The notes: generated from the sequence alone by a model not told the origin. Positions 37,207 through 47,835 are shown, numbered from the stretch's first letter. The stretch: DNA of 64,000 nucleotides from Bacteroidota bacterium (GCA_027621365.1 JAQCBH010000010.1:1-64000), one strand, 5' to 3'. Translations and numbers: made by a program.

Positions 37207-38460
37207 ATGCTCCTTGTTTTCGCTCACCAAGACAGTCCCCGCCTGCGCTATGTTCTATCAGAAGTATTTGGCAGACGATTGGGTTTGAGGGTTTCGATTG
37301 AGACCAATTTGTCGGTGTTTGAAGCCTCTCTAGAGCCAAGGAAGTTGGCCTATTCTTTTGAACCCGTTTTGGGTTCGGTGTGGATTTGTCCTTGTGGTTT
37401 GTTGTCTGAAGGAGCCACCCTGGTACCCAAGATTCAGGTTACAAACGGATTGACAGTGTTGTATCCTGGTCCAGGTGACTTGGGTTATGACGCACTTGCT
37501 ATGGCTTTTTGGAGCCTATCGCGAATGGAGGAGTACGGTGTGGTTTCGCGTGATTCGTTCGGCCGCTTCGCGGCCGCCAGCTCTCTTTTCTACCGAAGCG
37601 GCTGCCTGGAAGAACCCGTCTTGGATGCCAGCCTAGCCCTCCTTTACGAGGCCTTGGGGCTCACCGCCCCTGCGGCCGTCACCACCCAACCCAGCATCGA
37701 CATCGACATCGCCTATCAGTTCAAGGGCAGGGGTGTGGGCCGCGCCTGCGGCGCGGCCATCAAACAACTCCAATTCACCCAAAGGCGAATTAAAGCCCTC
37801 TTGGGTGGTCCCGATGCTCACGACCCCCAAACTACCGTCCAGCCCACCCTAAAAGAGCACCCTAAAACCCGGGTCTTTTTACTGGCCAACAAACGTCCCA
37901 ACGCTTTCAACAAGCAGGTGCGCCGTCAGTTCAAGCCCTTCCAACAAGCGGTAAAAGACATGGCCCAAACTGGGCTTTTGGGCCTTCATCCCTCGGTGCA
38001 AAAACGCCGAGTGGAAAGCCATTGGGCCGACGAAAAAGCTTGGATCGAGCAGACCGGCGAGCGCGAGCTGACTCATAGCCGCCAACACTACATTCACCTT
38101 TCCTTTCCAAACACCTATCGCCAGCTCATTCAGCTTGGAATCAAGCACGATTACAGCATGGGTTACCCCGAGACCCCTGGTTTTCGAGCCGGAACAGCTC
38201 ACCCCTTTGCCTGGTACGACTTAGAAAACGAAGCGGTGACCGAGCTCATTGTTCACCCCTTCTGCTTGATGGATGTCACTTGTAAGGGCTACCAAAAACT
38301 CTCGGTAGAAGGCAGCATCGAATTGGGAGAACTCCTCAAATCGCGGGTTCGAGCCACGGGCGGTGAATTTGGTTTTATCTTCCACAACGAATCCCTGAGT
38401 GACTCCGGCCCCTGGAAAGGCTGGCGCCGCGTTTTCGAATCTTGGGCCCATGACGGCTAA
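37207..38460 (+). CDS. Polysaccharide deacetylase-like protein with DUF7033-like N-terminal domain
   Basis: [38 protein letters not shown]; divergent from gmd. Confidence 0.7.
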   Translation: MLLVFAHQDSPRLRYVLSEVFGRRLGLRVSIETNLSVFEASLEPRKLAYSFEPVLGSVWICPCGLLSEGATLVPKIQVTNGLTVLYPGPGDLGYDALAMAFWSLSRMEEYGVVSRDSFGRFAAASSLFYRSGCLEEPVLDASLALLYEALGLTAPAAVTTQPSIDIDIAYQFKGRGVGRACGAAIKQLQFTQRRIKALLGGPDAHDPQTTVQPTLKEHPKTRVFLLANKRPNAFNKQVRRQFKPFQQAVKDMAQTGLLGLHPSVQKRRVESHWADEKAWIEQTGERELTHSRQHYIHLSFPNTYRQLIQLGIKHDYSMGYPETPGFRAGTAHPFAWYDLENEAVTELIVHPFCLMDVTCKGYQKLSVEGSIELGELLKSRVRATGGEFGFIFHNESLSDSGPWKGWRRVFESWAHDG

Positions 38461-39328
38461 TCGCTTCATATATCGCTCCCGCAAGCAGCTCGAATTAGAG
38501 CGCTACAACGCCTGTCTGGAAGAGGCTGCCAAAGCCGGCGGTTTTGCTACCATTTATGCCCACTCTAACTATTTAGACGCTCTTTGTGCTGGGAATTGGG
38601 GAGCCTTGGTGGCGGGTGATTACGATCAGGTATTTCCTTTGCCGTTGAAGCGTTTTCTGGGCCTTCCTTATGCCGTTCAGCCTCCCTTTTGCCAACAACT
38701 GGGTTTGATGGGCGGGCCTGGACCATTGAGCGAAAAAGACGCCATAAACGCCATTCCCTCTTTCTTGATTCGGGTTCGATTGTGGGCAAACTCCGAGCAT
38801 GCTCAGGCAGAAGAAGGCAGCCGCGTGAACTTTGTCATTCCTGTCGAAGAGAACCGCCTAGAAAACCTCGACAAAGACGCCCGAAAGAACATCCAAAAGG
38901 CGCGCGACAAAGGTTGCGTCATTCGACCCATGGTCAACCTCAACATGGGCATTGAAACCTACCGAAAGGCTTGGGGCGAGTTGAACGAAAACCTCAGCGA
39001 CGACGATTACAACCGCTTTTTACAGGCCTGCAAGAACTTGCAAGCCATCGATCGTTTGCACGCCATCAAAGCCATGAGCGCCGAGGGAGAATTGCTGGCA
39101 ACGGCCATTTTCCTCAAGGGCTATGGGCGGCTTCACTACGTATGCGCCGCCCCCACCGACGCTGGCCGGCCCATGGGAATCATGCACTTAGTCATCGCTG
39201 ATACCCTGGAGCAATTCCCCGGTTGGGAACTCGATCTAGAGGGGTCCAGCATCGATTCGGTGGCCAGTTTTTACATAAAATTCAAGCCGGAGAACCACCC
39301 CTTTCATTTTATCAAGAGAGGCCTCTAG
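38450..39328 (+). CDS. GNAT/FemAB-like acyltransferase
   Basis: RKNIQKARDKGCVIRPM, GELLATAIFLKGYGRLHYVCAA; start [10 protein letters not shown]. Confidence 0.65.
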   Translation: MTANRFIYRSRKQLELERYNACLEEAAKAGGFATIYAHSNYLDALCAGNWGALVAGDYDQVFPLPLKRFLGLPYAVQPPFCQQLGLMGGPGPLSEKDAINAIPSFLIRVRLWANSEHAQAEEGSRVNFVIPVEENRLENLDKDARKNIQKARDKGCVIRPMVNLNMGIETYRKAWGELNENLSDDDYNRFLQACKNLQAIDRLHAIKAMSAEGELLATAIFLKGYGRLHYVCAAPTDAGRPMGIMHLVIADTLEQFPGWELDLEGSSIDSVASFYIKFKPENHPFHFIKRGL

Positions 39329-39343
39329 CCTTTTTGGCTAACC

Positions 39344-39351
39344 TATATTTG
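39344..39351 (+). promoter_or_regulatory. -7 element TATATTTG, 4 nt before ATG of menA
   Basis: TAnnTTTG; spacer AAGC. Confidence 0.75.
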
Positions 39352-39355
39352 AAGC

Positions 39356-40342
39356 ATGAACGCTTGGATCCAAGCCGCCCGTTTGCGAACCCTTCCTTTG
39401 GCCCTTTCGGGCATCGGTTTGGGCTCAGCTTATGCGTATTTGTTGGGCCTTTTCCAACTGGAAATCATGGCTTGGGCTTTGCTTACGGCTACGCTTTTGC
39501 AAGTGTTGTCCAACTTCGCCAACGATTACGGAGATTTCGCCAAAGGCACCGACCAAGGACGAAACGACCGCAGTTTGGCTAGCGGAAGTTTGTCGCCTGC
39601 AGCCATGAAGCGTGCCCTATTCATCACGGCCTTGTTGGCCCTTGTGAGCGGTCTTGTGCTTTTGTTCCGCTCACAAGTTTTGGGCCTCATTCAAATGCAT
39701 CATTTGTACCTATTGCTGGGCTTGGGCCTTGCGGCCATTGCGGCGGCGATTTTGTACACCGTGGGCACCTCTGCCTACGGCTACAAAGGCCTTGGCGACT
39801 TGTTTGTCTTTGTCTTTTTCGGGGCTGTCCCCGTCTTGGGTACTGTGCTGCTCATGGGGGGCGACCCTTACTTGCCTTACCCACCCAAATGGTTCACCAC
39901 GGCTCTTTACCCGGCCATTGCCATGGGTTGTTTTTCGGTGGCCGTTTTGAACGTGAACAACTACCGCGATTTGGATAGCGATGCCGCCGCTGACAAACGC
40001 ACCTTGGCGGTTCGATTGGGCGCTTCCAAAACCTTACATTACCACCGCATTCTCTTGATTTTGGGATGGATTTGCCTGGCCTATTCCTTTCACGAGCAGA
40101 TGCGCGAATTCTTCCAAATTCCCGCCTTGGGAAGCGGCGAATCAGCCCTGGTTTTCGGTCTGTTTGTACCTATTGCCTTGCTTTTGGCCCAGCATTTTTC
40201 AGCGGTCAAGCGCTGCCAACCCGGCGATCGTGAAGCCTTAAATGCCCAATTGAAAAAACTGGCCATCAGCACTTTGCTGGCGGTCATTCTCTACAGCCTA
40301 TTGGCTCTTTACGTTCGCGAAGCCCTAGCCTCTCCCTTTTGA
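39356..40342 (+). CDS. menA: 1,4-dihydroxy-2-naphthoate polyprenyltransferase
   Basis: UbiA-type ANDYGDFAKGTDQGRNDR and NNYRDLDSDAAADKRTLAVRLG; next to menC. Confidence 0.93.
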   Translation: MNAWIQAARLRTLPLALSGIGLGSAYAYLLGLFQLEIMAWALLTATLLQVLSNFANDYGDFAKGTDQGRNDRSLASGSLSPAAMKRALFITALLALVSGLVLLFRSQVLGLIQMHHLYLLLGLGLAAIAAAILYTVGTSAYGYKGLGDLFVFVFFGAVPVLGTVLLMGGDPYLPYPPKWFTTALYPAIAMGCFSVAVLNVNNYRDLDSDAAADKRTLAVRLGASKTLHYHRILLILGWICLAYSFHEQMREFFQIPALGSGESALVFGLFVPIALLLAQHFSAVKRCQPGDREALNAQLKKLAISTLLAVILYSLLALYVREALASPF

Positions 40343-41403
40343 TGTTCACCCTCGACATATTGCCCCACACCTTGAAGTTCATCAAGCCGGCCAAAACTAG
40401 CCGTGGGGAGTATGCCGAGAAGACCGCTTGGATTTTGGTCTTGCGCGACGAAAAAGGCGCATTTGGTTTGGGCGAAGCCTCGCCCTTGCACGATTTGAGC
40501 GTTGACGGCAAGGCCGACTACGAGGCCATTGTTCGAGCGTTGGGCCCTCTGAGTCAAGGCGATCTACTTGACTTGCTCGATCGCTGGGCCCCTGGCGGTC
40601 CCGAAGCTTTGCCGGCCCTTCGTTTTGCCCTGCACTGTGCCATGCGCCACTACAAATCGTTCGACGACACCCTGGGCTACGCGGGTTCCTTTTCAAAAGG
40701 CGACAGCGCGATAGCCATCAATGGCTTGGTCTGGATGAACGAGCTGGATGCCATGTGGGAAGAGGCCGAGGCCAAGTTTCGCAGCCGATATTCATGCCTG
40801 AAATTCAAAATTGGCGCTCATGACTTTGACGCCGAATGCCGGTTATTAGAGCGTGCTCGTAAAATGGCCAATGCCTTTAAACTCGAAATTCGGGTAGATG
40901 CCAACGGTGCTTTCAACGGTTACGAGGCCCTTGAAAAATTGCGCGAGCTCTCGCGGTTTGAACTGCACAGCATCGAGCAACCCATTGCCGCCGGCCAAGG
41001 CGAAATGATGGCTGAACTCTGTGCCCAATCGCCCATAGACATCGCCTTAGACGAAGAGCTCATAGGGTTTCACCCACAAAAACATGGATTTTACTTTCAG
41101 CAAATTGGGGCCCAATACTTGATTCTCAAACCCACCTTGTTGGGCGGCTTGGACTTAGCCTCTGAATGGGTCAGCCTAGCCCGCAAAGAGGGCATGAAAT
41201 GGTGGGCGACCTCAGCCCTAGAGGGCAACATTGGCCTGTCTGCCATTGCCCAGTGGGTGTCCAGTTACGATTTGGATTTGCCCCAAGGCCTGGGAACGGG
41301 ATCCTTGTTTGTCGAGAATTTCCCGGCCCAAACTCGCCTAGAAGGCCCATCCATGCGTTTCAATCCCTTAGCGCCGCTCATCCCGCACCCTGTAGCCCAA
41401 TGA
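40342..41403 (+). CDS. menC: o-succinylbenzoate synthase
   Basis: Enolase-superfamily LKFKIG...DANGAF...EQPIA...DEELIG...KPTLLGG; overlaps menA stop. Confidence 0.87.
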   Translation: MFTLDILPHTLKFIKPAKTSRGEYAEKTAWILVLRDEKGAFGLGEASPLHDLSVDGKADYEAIVRALGPLSQGDLLDLLDRWAPGGPEALPALRFALHCAMRHYKSFDDTLGYAGSFSKGDSAIAINGLVWMNELDAMWEEAEAKFRSRYSCLKFKIGAHDFDAECRLLERARKMANAFKLEIRVDANGAFNGYEALEKLRELSRFELHSIEQPIAAGQGEMMAELCAQSPIDIALDEELIGFHPQKHGFYFQQIGAQYLILKPTLLGGLDLASEWVSLARKEGMKWWATSALEGNIGLSAIAQWVSSYDLDLPQGLGTGSLFVENFPAQTRLEGPSMRFNPLAPLIPHPVAQ

Positions 41404-42746
41404 AGAGTTTCGAAGAATCTTTGTTGGCCGTCATGAGCCAGGCTGAAGCCCGAGAGTTGTTGGCGGTCTTGAAAGCCGGGGAAACACCCAAAACCATACG
41501 CCTCAACACCGCAAAGAAGGCCCAGCTCAACCCCAAGTTCAAACAAGCCGACTTCTTTTCAGACGCCCTTCAACTGAAGTCTGAACGGCCTTTGTTCGCA
41601 CAAGATCCGGCCTGGCACGCCGGCGCCTACTACGTCCAAGAAGCCAACTCCATGTGGGTAGGGCGCTGCGTTCAAGAACATTTGTCAACCCTTTACGGCG
41701 CCGCGGCCGTCCTTGATTTATGCGCCGCACCCGGTGGCAAAAGCACGCACTTGTCATCTGTTTTGCGGCCCGGAGACATCCTGGTAGCCAATGAAGTCAT
41801 TGCTTCCCGGGCCGCCATTCTCCACGAAAACGTTAGCAAGTGGGGTTTGGGAAATGCGGTGGTTACACGTGCCGATGCCGAGCGATTCGGCGAGGCCGGC
41901 CCTCAATTTGACATTATCTGTGTAGATGCCCCTTGCAGCGGGGAAGGCATGTTCCGCAAAAATGAAGAGGCCCACGAGGAGTGGAGTCCCGAAGCGGTTC
42001 AGCTTTGCTCTGCCCGGCAGCAACGCATCGTTCACGACGTATGGCCAGCCCTAAAACCCAGTGGTTTGTTGGTCTATTCCACCTGCACCTACAACCGCCA
42101 CGAAAACGAAGAGAACGTGCTGCGTTTTGAACGAGACTTTGGAGCCAAGCGAGTGATTCCGAACATTCCCGCCGAAGCAGGAAGCTTGCAATTGGAGGAG
42201 GGTATGCATCGCTTTTACCCGGGCCGAACCGCTGGCGAAGGCTTCTTTTTGGCCTTACTTCAAAAACCCGAAGGGGAGTGGATCGCGGCCAAACCAGGAA
42301 AAAAGAAAAAGGATGCGGTTACTCCGGTTTTGGAACAACTGCCCGCTTCAGACTGGGTCTTGACCCAAGCAGGGTCTAGCCTATATGCGGTTCGCAACGG
42401 GGCTTGGGCTCAGACTTTTTTCCTCTCTCGGTTGCCGGGTTTGCTTCATCCAGGAGTCGAGGTAGGAGATGTGTTCAAAGGAAAGTGGAAACCCCATCCC
42501 GCCATGGCCTTGTTGGCTGATTCTCCAATAGCCAATTGGGTTGACTTAGACGACCAACAAGTGATGACCTATCTGCGCCGCGAATTTGTGAGTGGCAGCT
42601 TTGGTCAAAAGGGACCCGTTGGGGTTCGCTGGAAGGGAATATCAATAGGCACAGCCAATGCCCTGGGGCACGGCCTCAACAACCTCTGGCCACAGGGGTG
42701 GCGATTGAGAAATTCAGAGTTTCAGGCGAAGAGCCTTTTGCTTTAA
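41400..42746 (+). CDS. RsmF/NSUN-like rRNA cytosine-C5 methyltransferase
   Basis: YVQEANSMWVG, DLCAAPGGKSTHLSS, VDAPCSGEGMFRKNE, YSTCTYNRHENEENV; ATG overlaps menC stop (ATGA). Confidence 0.9.
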   Translation: MKSFEESLLAVMSQAEARELLAVLKAGETPKTIRLNTAKKAQLNPKFKQADFFSDALQLKSERPLFAQDPAWHAGAYYVQEANSMWVGRCVQEHLSTLYGAAAVLDLCAAPGGKSTHLSSVLRPGDILVANEVIASRAAILHENVSKWGLGNAVVTRADAERFGEAGPQFDIICVDAPCSGEGMFRKNEEAHEEWSPEAVQLCSARQQRIVHDVWPALKPSGLLVYSTCTYNRHENEENVLRFERDFGAKRVIPNIPAEAGSLQLEEGMHRFYPGRTAGEGFFLALLQKPEGEWIAAKPGKKKKDAVTPVLEQLPASDWVLTQAGSSLYAVRNGAWAQTFFLSRLPGLLHPGVEVGDVFKGKWKPHPAMALLADSPIANWVDLDDQQVMTYLRREFVSGSFGQKGPVGVRWKGISIGTANALGHGLNNLWPQGWRLRNSEFQAKSLLL

Positions 42747-44512
42747 CCGCGGGTCTGACGCTTCAAACGCTCGATGTAGCGAACCTCTTTTTCGTTCAAG
42801 AAGCGCCACTTGCCACGGCCCAACTTAACCTTGTCAAACTCGCCCATCAGCACGCGATCCAAAGACACCACCTCGTAGCCGAAGTGTTCGAACATGCGGC
42901 GCACGATTCGGTTTCGTCCCGAGTGAATCTCCAATCCTAGAATAGTCTCATCACCCTCTTCGACAAAGCCAATTTGCTCAAAGCTCATCGGTCCGTCTTC
43001 GAGTTCGATGCCGTTCACCCAATCGAGCATGTGTTCTTTGCTGGGCTTCTTATCCAATTCTACGCGGTAGATTTTTTTGATCTCAAACGATGGATGAGTC
43101 AAGGCCTGGGCCAATTCACCGTCGTTGGTCAACAACAAAACTCCAGTGGTGTTGCGGTCCAAACGGCCCACGGGGTAGATGCGTTCGCGGCCTTCGATGT
43201 CGAGCAAATCCATGACGGTTTTGCGCTCTTCCGGATCGCTAGTGGTCGTGATGTAGCCCTTGGGCTTGTTCATCAAGATGTAAACAGGCTTATCAGGGGT
43301 AATCTTGCGACCATCGTATTGCACCTTGTCCTTAGGTCCAACTTTGGTGCCCAATTCGGTCACGACTTCGCCGTTGACACGAATCAAACCTTGCTCGATG
43401 AGGGTATCGGCTTCGCGGCGAGAACACAATCCGCTGCTGGCCAAATAGCGGTTCAAGCGAACCACACCACTGATCAGCTCAGAACCTTTGGCTAACGATT
43501 CTTCGTTGCGATCGAAATCGCGGCCTCGGCCTTTGTAGTTATCGGGTCTTTCCCCTCTTGGGTACGCTGCTTTTTTTTTAGGAAAGGAATCCTTGCGGAA
43601 ACCTCCTCGAGGACTGTCGTTGTAAGAACGCCCGCGAAACTCGCCTTTGGGGCGGTCGGCATCGCCAAAATTGCGCTTGGGACGGTCTTCGCCACCTTCA
43701 AAACGGCGTGGAGGACGATCACCAAACTCACGGCGAGGAGGCCTATCACCGAAATCGCGGCGTGGGCCACGGTCACCAAAGTCGCGCTTGGGTCCGCGAT
43801 CGCCAAACTCTTTGCGGGGAGGACGATCACCGAACTCACGACGAGGGGTTCTATCACCAAAGTCGCGACGAGGCCCGCGATCTTCACCAAAATTGCGCTT
43901 CGGGCGGTCGCCGAAGTCACGACGAGGCCCGCGATCACCGAAGTCACGTTTGGGTCCACGATCGCCGAATTCTCCGCGTGGAGGACGATCACCAAAGTCG
44001 CGACGAGGAGGACGATCGCCAAAATCACGACGAGGCCCGCGATCTTCACCGAAGTTGCGCTTGGGGCGGTCACCAAAATCTTTGCGGGGTCCGCGATCGC
44101 CAAATTCACCTCTGGGGGGACGATCACCAAACTCACGACGAGGAGGTCTATCGCCGAATTCACGGCGGGGAGGACGATCGCCAAAATCGCGGCGCGGGCC
44201 GCGGTCACCGAAGTCACGCTTGGGTCCGCGATCACCGAACTCTCCACGAGGGGGACGATCACCAAATTCACGACGGGGAGGACGGTCGCCGAACTCTCTA
44301 CGAGGGGGGCGATCTCCGAAGTCACGGCGTGGGCCACGATCCTCTCCAAAGTTGCGTTTAGGGCCGTCGAAACGACGAGCACCGCTAGCGTCTCCCGACG
44401 GGCGGTTTGAAGCCGGGCTCTCCGACTTGTTGACGACTCTCATGCGGGGTTCCCCGTCTTGTCGTGCTTGGAATTTTTTACCACCCTTCTGGGGGTTTGA
44501 AGAATCAGACAT
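42743..44512 (-). CDS. RsuA/RluB-family pseudouridine synthase with long Arg/Gly/Asp-rich repeat N-terminus
   Basis: S4 domain VRLNRYLASSGLCSRREADTLI; IYPVGRLDRNTTGVLLLTNDGELA; N-terminal FGDRPPRRE repeats. Confidence 0.9.
   Translation of the reverse strand: MSDSSNPQKGGKKFQARQDGEPRMRVVNKSESPASNRPSGDASGARRFDGPKRNFGEDRGPRRDFGDRPPRREFGDRPPRREFGDRPPRGEFGDRGPKRDFGDRGPRRDFGDRPPRREFGDRPPRREFGDRPPRGEFGDRGPRKDFGDRPKRNFGEDRGPRRDFGDRPPRRDFGDRPPRGEFGDRGPKRDFGDRGPRRDFGDRPKRNFGEDRGPRRDFGDRTPRREFGDRPPRKEFGDRGPKRDFGDRGPRRDFGDRPPRREFGDRPPRRFEGGEDRPKRNFGDADRPKGEFRGRSYNDSPRGGFRKDSFPKKKAAYPRGERPDNYKGRGRDFDRNEESLAKGSELISGVVRLNRYLASSGLCSRREADTLIEQGLIRVNGEVVTELGTKVGPKDKVQYDGRKITPDKPVYILMNKPKGYITTTSDPEERKTVMDLLDIEGRERIYPVGRLDRNTTGVLLLTNDGELAQALTHPSFEIKKIYRVELDKKPSKEHMLDWVNGIELEDGPMSFEQIGFVEEGDETILGLEIHSGRNRIVRRMFEHFGYEVVSLDRVLMGEFDKVKLGRGKWRFLNEKEVRYIERLKRQTRG
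43650..44385 (-). repeat. 27-bp-unit tandem repeats encoding [KR]RDFGDRxPRRE
   Basis: Continuous run of FGDRPPRRE / FGDRGPRRD / FGEDRGPRRD nonapeptides. Confidence 0.9.
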
Positions 44513-44574
44513 GGCTTGGCCTTGTAAAATGGGCTGCAAAGGTACGGCTTTTATCGCTTCATTGTCTTTTTGGG

Positions 44575-44937
44575 TTAAAACAAAAGCAGGGCTAGGCGGC
44601 CGTCTTCTTCTTCCATTAGACCCAAATCATACCAATACTGGATGCGCCGTCCATTGGAATCGGAACTTTGGTGCGTGTGAAAATCAAAGACAAAGCCTTG
44701 CTGCAATAGAGACATTCGTTGAAGCAGGAGCTTGGGATCTTCTGATTTTTTACTCTGCCAGAGTCGAGCCAAAATCTGGCGGTTTTTTTTCAGCAAAGCG
44801 TTGATTTGGCGCAGGGAACCCAGCTCATCTTGGGCTTTTTGTTGGTGATGCATGCTGCGACAGGCGTCGTCGCAGAACTTTTTATCGCTGCGGCCGCGCA
44901 GCGTTTCTTGGCAAGTCAGACAGGTTTTGGAACTCAT
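44575..44937 (-). CDS. Small zinc-ribbon protein
   Basis: CLTCQETLRGRSDKKFCDDACRSMHHQ. Confidence 0.65.
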   Translation of the reverse strand: MSSKTCLTCQETLRGRSDKKFCDDACRSMHHQQKAQDELGSLRQINALLKKNRQILARLWQSKKSEDPKLLLQRMSLLQQGFVFDFHTHQSSDSNGRRIQYWYDLGLMEEEDGRLALLLF

Positions 44938-44966
44938 AAAAAGAAAACCCCCGCAAAGCAGGGGTT
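44938..44966 (-). terminator. Rho-independent terminator of gap, abutting the start codon of the downstream zinc-ribbon gene
   Basis: Minus strand: AACCCCTGCTTTGCGGGGGTT then TTCTTTTTA. Confidence 0.8.
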
Positions 44967-45018
44967 CCCTCAATTCGCCGAAGCGTTTTATTCGTGTGTG
45001 ATTTGCAAAAAATGCAAA

Positions 45019-46005
45019 TTAGGCTCCAATGCGGGCGATCAAATCGGCCACGCGGCTAGAGTATCCGGTTTCGTTGTCGTACCAACCGACAACCTTAGCC
45101 GTGTTGCCAATGACCATGGTCAAGTCAGAGTCGAAAATGCAAGAGTGCTGGTTTCCAACAATGTCAATGCTCACGATGGGATCGGTGCAATATTCCATGA
45201 TGCCCTTCAAAGAGCTTTCAGCAGCAGCCTTCATAGCAGCGTTGATCTCAGCGGCGGTAGCGGGCTTCTTCAGGGTTACGGTGAAGTCTGTTACCGATCC
45301 GTCGGGAATGGGAACACGCATGGCGTTTCCGTTCAACTTGCCAGCCAAATGGGGCAACACCAATCCTACCGCCTTGGCAGCACCTGTGCTGGTGGGAACG
45401 ATGCTGTAAGCAGCAGCGCGGGCACGGCGCAAGTCCTTGTGGGGAGAATCTTGCAAATTCTGGTCAGAGGTATAAGCGTGAACGGTGGTCATGAAACCGT
45501 GCTCAATGCCGAAGTTCTCGTCCAATACTTTTACCATGGGAGCCAAGCAGTTGGTGGTACAGCTCGCGTTAGACAATACAGTCTCGGTTCCGTCCAAGAT
45601 GTTGTCGTTCACACCCAAAACAACGGTTTTGCAATCGCCAGTAGCGGGGGCAGAAATGACCACCTTTTTAGCACCAGCGGTGATGTGCATAGAGGCTTTG
45701 GCGGCATCGGTGAAGAAGCCAGTTGATTCCAAAACGACATCAACACCCAACTCAGCCCAGGGCAAAGCCTCGGGGTTGCGCTCGGCCAACGCTTTGATTT
45801 TCTTGCCGTTGATGATCAAATGATCCTCGTCGCTTTCTACGGTTCCAGGGAACTTGCCGTGTACAGAATCGTACTTGAGCAAGTGGGCCAAGGTGGCGTT
45901 AGAAGTCAAGTCGTTGATGGCAACAACTTCTACTCCGGGTTTGTTGATCAAGAATTTGAAGGCGTGGCGGCCGATTCGGCCGAATCCGTTGATGGCTACT
46001 TTCAT
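45019..46005 (-). CDS. gap: Glyceraldehyde-3-phosphate dehydrogenase, type I
   Basis: [49 protein letters not shown]. Confidence 0.97.
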   Translation of the reverse strand: MKVAINGFGRIGRHAFKFLINKPGVEVVAINDLTSNATLAHLLKYDSVHGKFPGTVESDEDHLIINGKKIKALAERNPEALPWAELGVDVVLESTGFFTDAAKASMHITAGAKKVVISAPATGDCKTVVLGVNDNILDGTETVLSNASCTTNCLAPMVKVLDENFGIEHGFMTTVHAYTSDQNLQDSPHKDLRRARAAAYSIVPTSTGAAKAVGLVLPHLAGKLNGNAMRVPIPDGSVTDFTVTLKKPATAAEINAAMKAAAESSLKGIMEYCTDPIVSIDIVGNQHSCIFDSDLTMVIGNTAKVVGWYDNETGYSSRVADLIARIGA

Positions 46006-46194
46006 ACTACTATGTGCTTGGAATAATCTGGGGCAAAGGTAGGCATTCCCTTTCGGTTTTATCCGCTTGTCGTACGGCTAAAGGGTAGGCAGTGAATGAG
46101 TTTTGCAGCAGTACTTCCCGCTAAAAACCGAAGGCCAAGGAATTTGACGGAATGTGCTGTGTTCAACTTTTTTTAATAAAACAGATAGACTTTT

Positions 46195-46545
46195 ATGCAA
46201 GCATTGATGAATTCCGTACGACTGATCGGAAATGTGGGCACGGAACCCGAATTGAGAGAACTTTCCGAAGGCAAGAAAATCGCCAAGATTCGACTGGCGA
46301 CCAATGAGCGTGTGCGAACCAAAGAGGGTTTGATCAGCGAAAACACCCAATGGCACAATTTGGTGGCCTGGGATGCGCTGGCTGACGTGATGGTGAAGTA
46401 TGTCGCCAAGGGGTCAAAAGTCGCGGTTGAAGGCCGCTTGAGCCACCAGGTTTACACTGATTCAGAGGGACAGCGCCGCGAGCGCTCGGAAATCGTGGTC
46501 AGCAGTTTTCTAACCATTGACGGCAAAAAGCCGGAAATCGCCTAA
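46195..46545 (+). CDS. ssb: Single-stranded DNA-binding protein
   Basis: NSVRLIGNVGTEPELREL...WHNLVAWDALADVMVKYVAKGSKVAVEGRL. Confidence 0.92.
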   Translation: MQALMNSVRLIGNVGTEPELRELSEGKKIAKIRLATNERVRTKEGLISENTQWHNLVAWDALADVMVKYVAKGSKVAVEGRLSHQVYTDSEGQRRERSEIVVSSFLTIDGKKPEIA

Positions 46546-46556
46546 GTCAAAAGACC

Positions 46557-46589
46557 AAGCCCAGGGGGCCTAGCTCCTTGGGCTTTTGT
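46557..46589 (+). terminator. Rho-independent terminator downstream of ssb
   Basis: AAGCCCAGGGGGCCTAGCTCCTTGGGCTTTT hairpin plus T-rich tail. Confidence 0.7.
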
Positions 46590-46603
46590 CTATCTTTGCT
46601 CTC

Positions 46604-47338
46604 ATGGCCTCCTTGTGGCAATACCGCGCAACAAACATTCAATCAGCCTCTGACAGGCCTGGTTTGTTGTGCGAACACGAAGGGCATTTTCACCACATTC
46701 GATTGAGCGAAAGCGGCGAATTGGCCGAACACCACATTGAGTCTGAACGCCCGGAAGGCGATTTCAAAACGGTTTTGTGGCAACCTGTTTTTGAGTTGTT
46801 GCCTAAGCAGTTTGATAAGGCGGGTTTGCTCGAAGGGGCGAACCAAAAGCAGGCGGTAGGAGAATCCATGTCCCTGCATTTTGCGGGAGAATATGGTGCT
46901 CTGCATTTAGCAGGTGGGCTGATTTCGCTGAGCAAGCGCTTGGATCAAAACAGAAGCTGGTCGAACGAAATGGCGCTGCGCCAAGCCGAGGGCCTGAGTT
47001 TTGTTTGGGTTCACGAAAACACGTCCCATGTATTGGTTTATCAAGAAGGAGATCTGCTGCTGGCCAATTCGTACCCGGTGGCCAACAACGCCGAAGTTCT
47101 GTATTTCGCTTTGGCTCCCTTTCACATGGAAAAGATTCATCCCAGCAAAGTGGCCATCGTCGTTTGGGCCGACGAAAACCGCCAGACCATTTTGGAAAAT
47201 GAAGGCGATCGAATGGGCATTCGTGTCTGTTCGGCTCCACAATCAGCCGTTTATGGCCCGAACAAAAGCGTTCCCTTTTCTCATTTCTTGGCTCCTCTAC
47301 TCGAATTGGCCGCATGCGAATTACCGGAGGGGAACTGA
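46604..47338 (+). CDS. DUF3822 family protein
   Basis: Bacteroidetes-type ASKHA-like protein immediately upstream of rsmD and coaD, a typical neighbourhood. Confidence 0.7.
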   Translation: MASLWQYRATNIQSASDRPGLLCEHEGHFHHIRLSESGELAEHHIESERPEGDFKTVLWQPVFELLPKQFDKAGLLEGANQKQAVGESMSLHFAGEYGALHLAGGLISLSKRLDQNRSWSNEMALRQAEGLSFVWVHENTSHVLVYQEGDLLLANSYPVANNAEVLYFALAPFHMEKIHPSKVAIVVWADENRQTILENEGDRMGIRVCSAPQSAVYGPNKSVPFSHFLAPLLELAACELPEGN

Positions 47339-47835
47339 GCAGTTTGCGCATACCTACGCGCTTCGCCTCTCATGTGAGGCCTTCGACCGACCGGGTGCGG
47401 GAATCCTTGTTCAATAGTTTGCAAAACCAAGGCCTCATTGAAGGGGCTCAAGTGTTGGACTTGTTTGCGGGCTCGGGCATTATGTCGGCCGAGTTTGTTT
47501 CTCGCGGCGCCTCTGAGGTGACAGCCCTGGATCGTGATGGCAAGAACATTGCCAACTTGAAAGAGCTAAAAGCCATGCACCCTTTGTTGAGCGCTTTGTA
47601 TATAGTCAAAGGAGATGTGTGGAAGTGGAACCCGGAGCAAAGCTTCGATTTGATTTTTGCTGATCCCCCGTACGATATGCCGGGCATTCAAAGCTTGCCT
47701 GATCGCTTGTTGCCTTATTTGAAACCAGGCGGTAAGTTGTTGATTGAACACAAGCCTCAAGTACAGTTTGCTCAGCCCTATGAGCAGACCCGAACCTATG
47801 GAAGCACGACAATTACTATCTTCGTTCAAGCATGA
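47314..47835 (+). CDS. rsmD: 16S rRNA (guanine(966)-N(2))-methyltransferase RsmD
   Basis: RPSTDRVRESLFNSL, VLDLFAGSGIMSAEFVSRGA, DLIFADPPYD. Confidence 0.94.
   Translation: MRITGGELSSLRIPTRFASHVRPSTDRVRESLFNSLQNQGLIEGAQVLDLFAGSGIMSAEFVSRGASEVTALDRDGKNIANLKELKAMHPLLSALYIVKGDVWKWNPEQSFDLIFADPPYDMPGIQSLPDRLLPYLKPGGKLLIEHKPQVQFAQPYEQTRTYGSTTITIFVQA

Noticed and set aside
43492-44804. Long overlapping ORFs (43492-44382 minus 296 aa; 43647-44804 plus 385 aa; 43708-44361 plus 217 aa)
   Set aside because: Frame shadows of the 27-bp repeats in the pseudouridine synthase gene; low-complexity translations.
44806-45726. Plus-strand 306-aa ORF
   Set aside because: Antisense to gap, a confidently identified gene; no coherent protein features.
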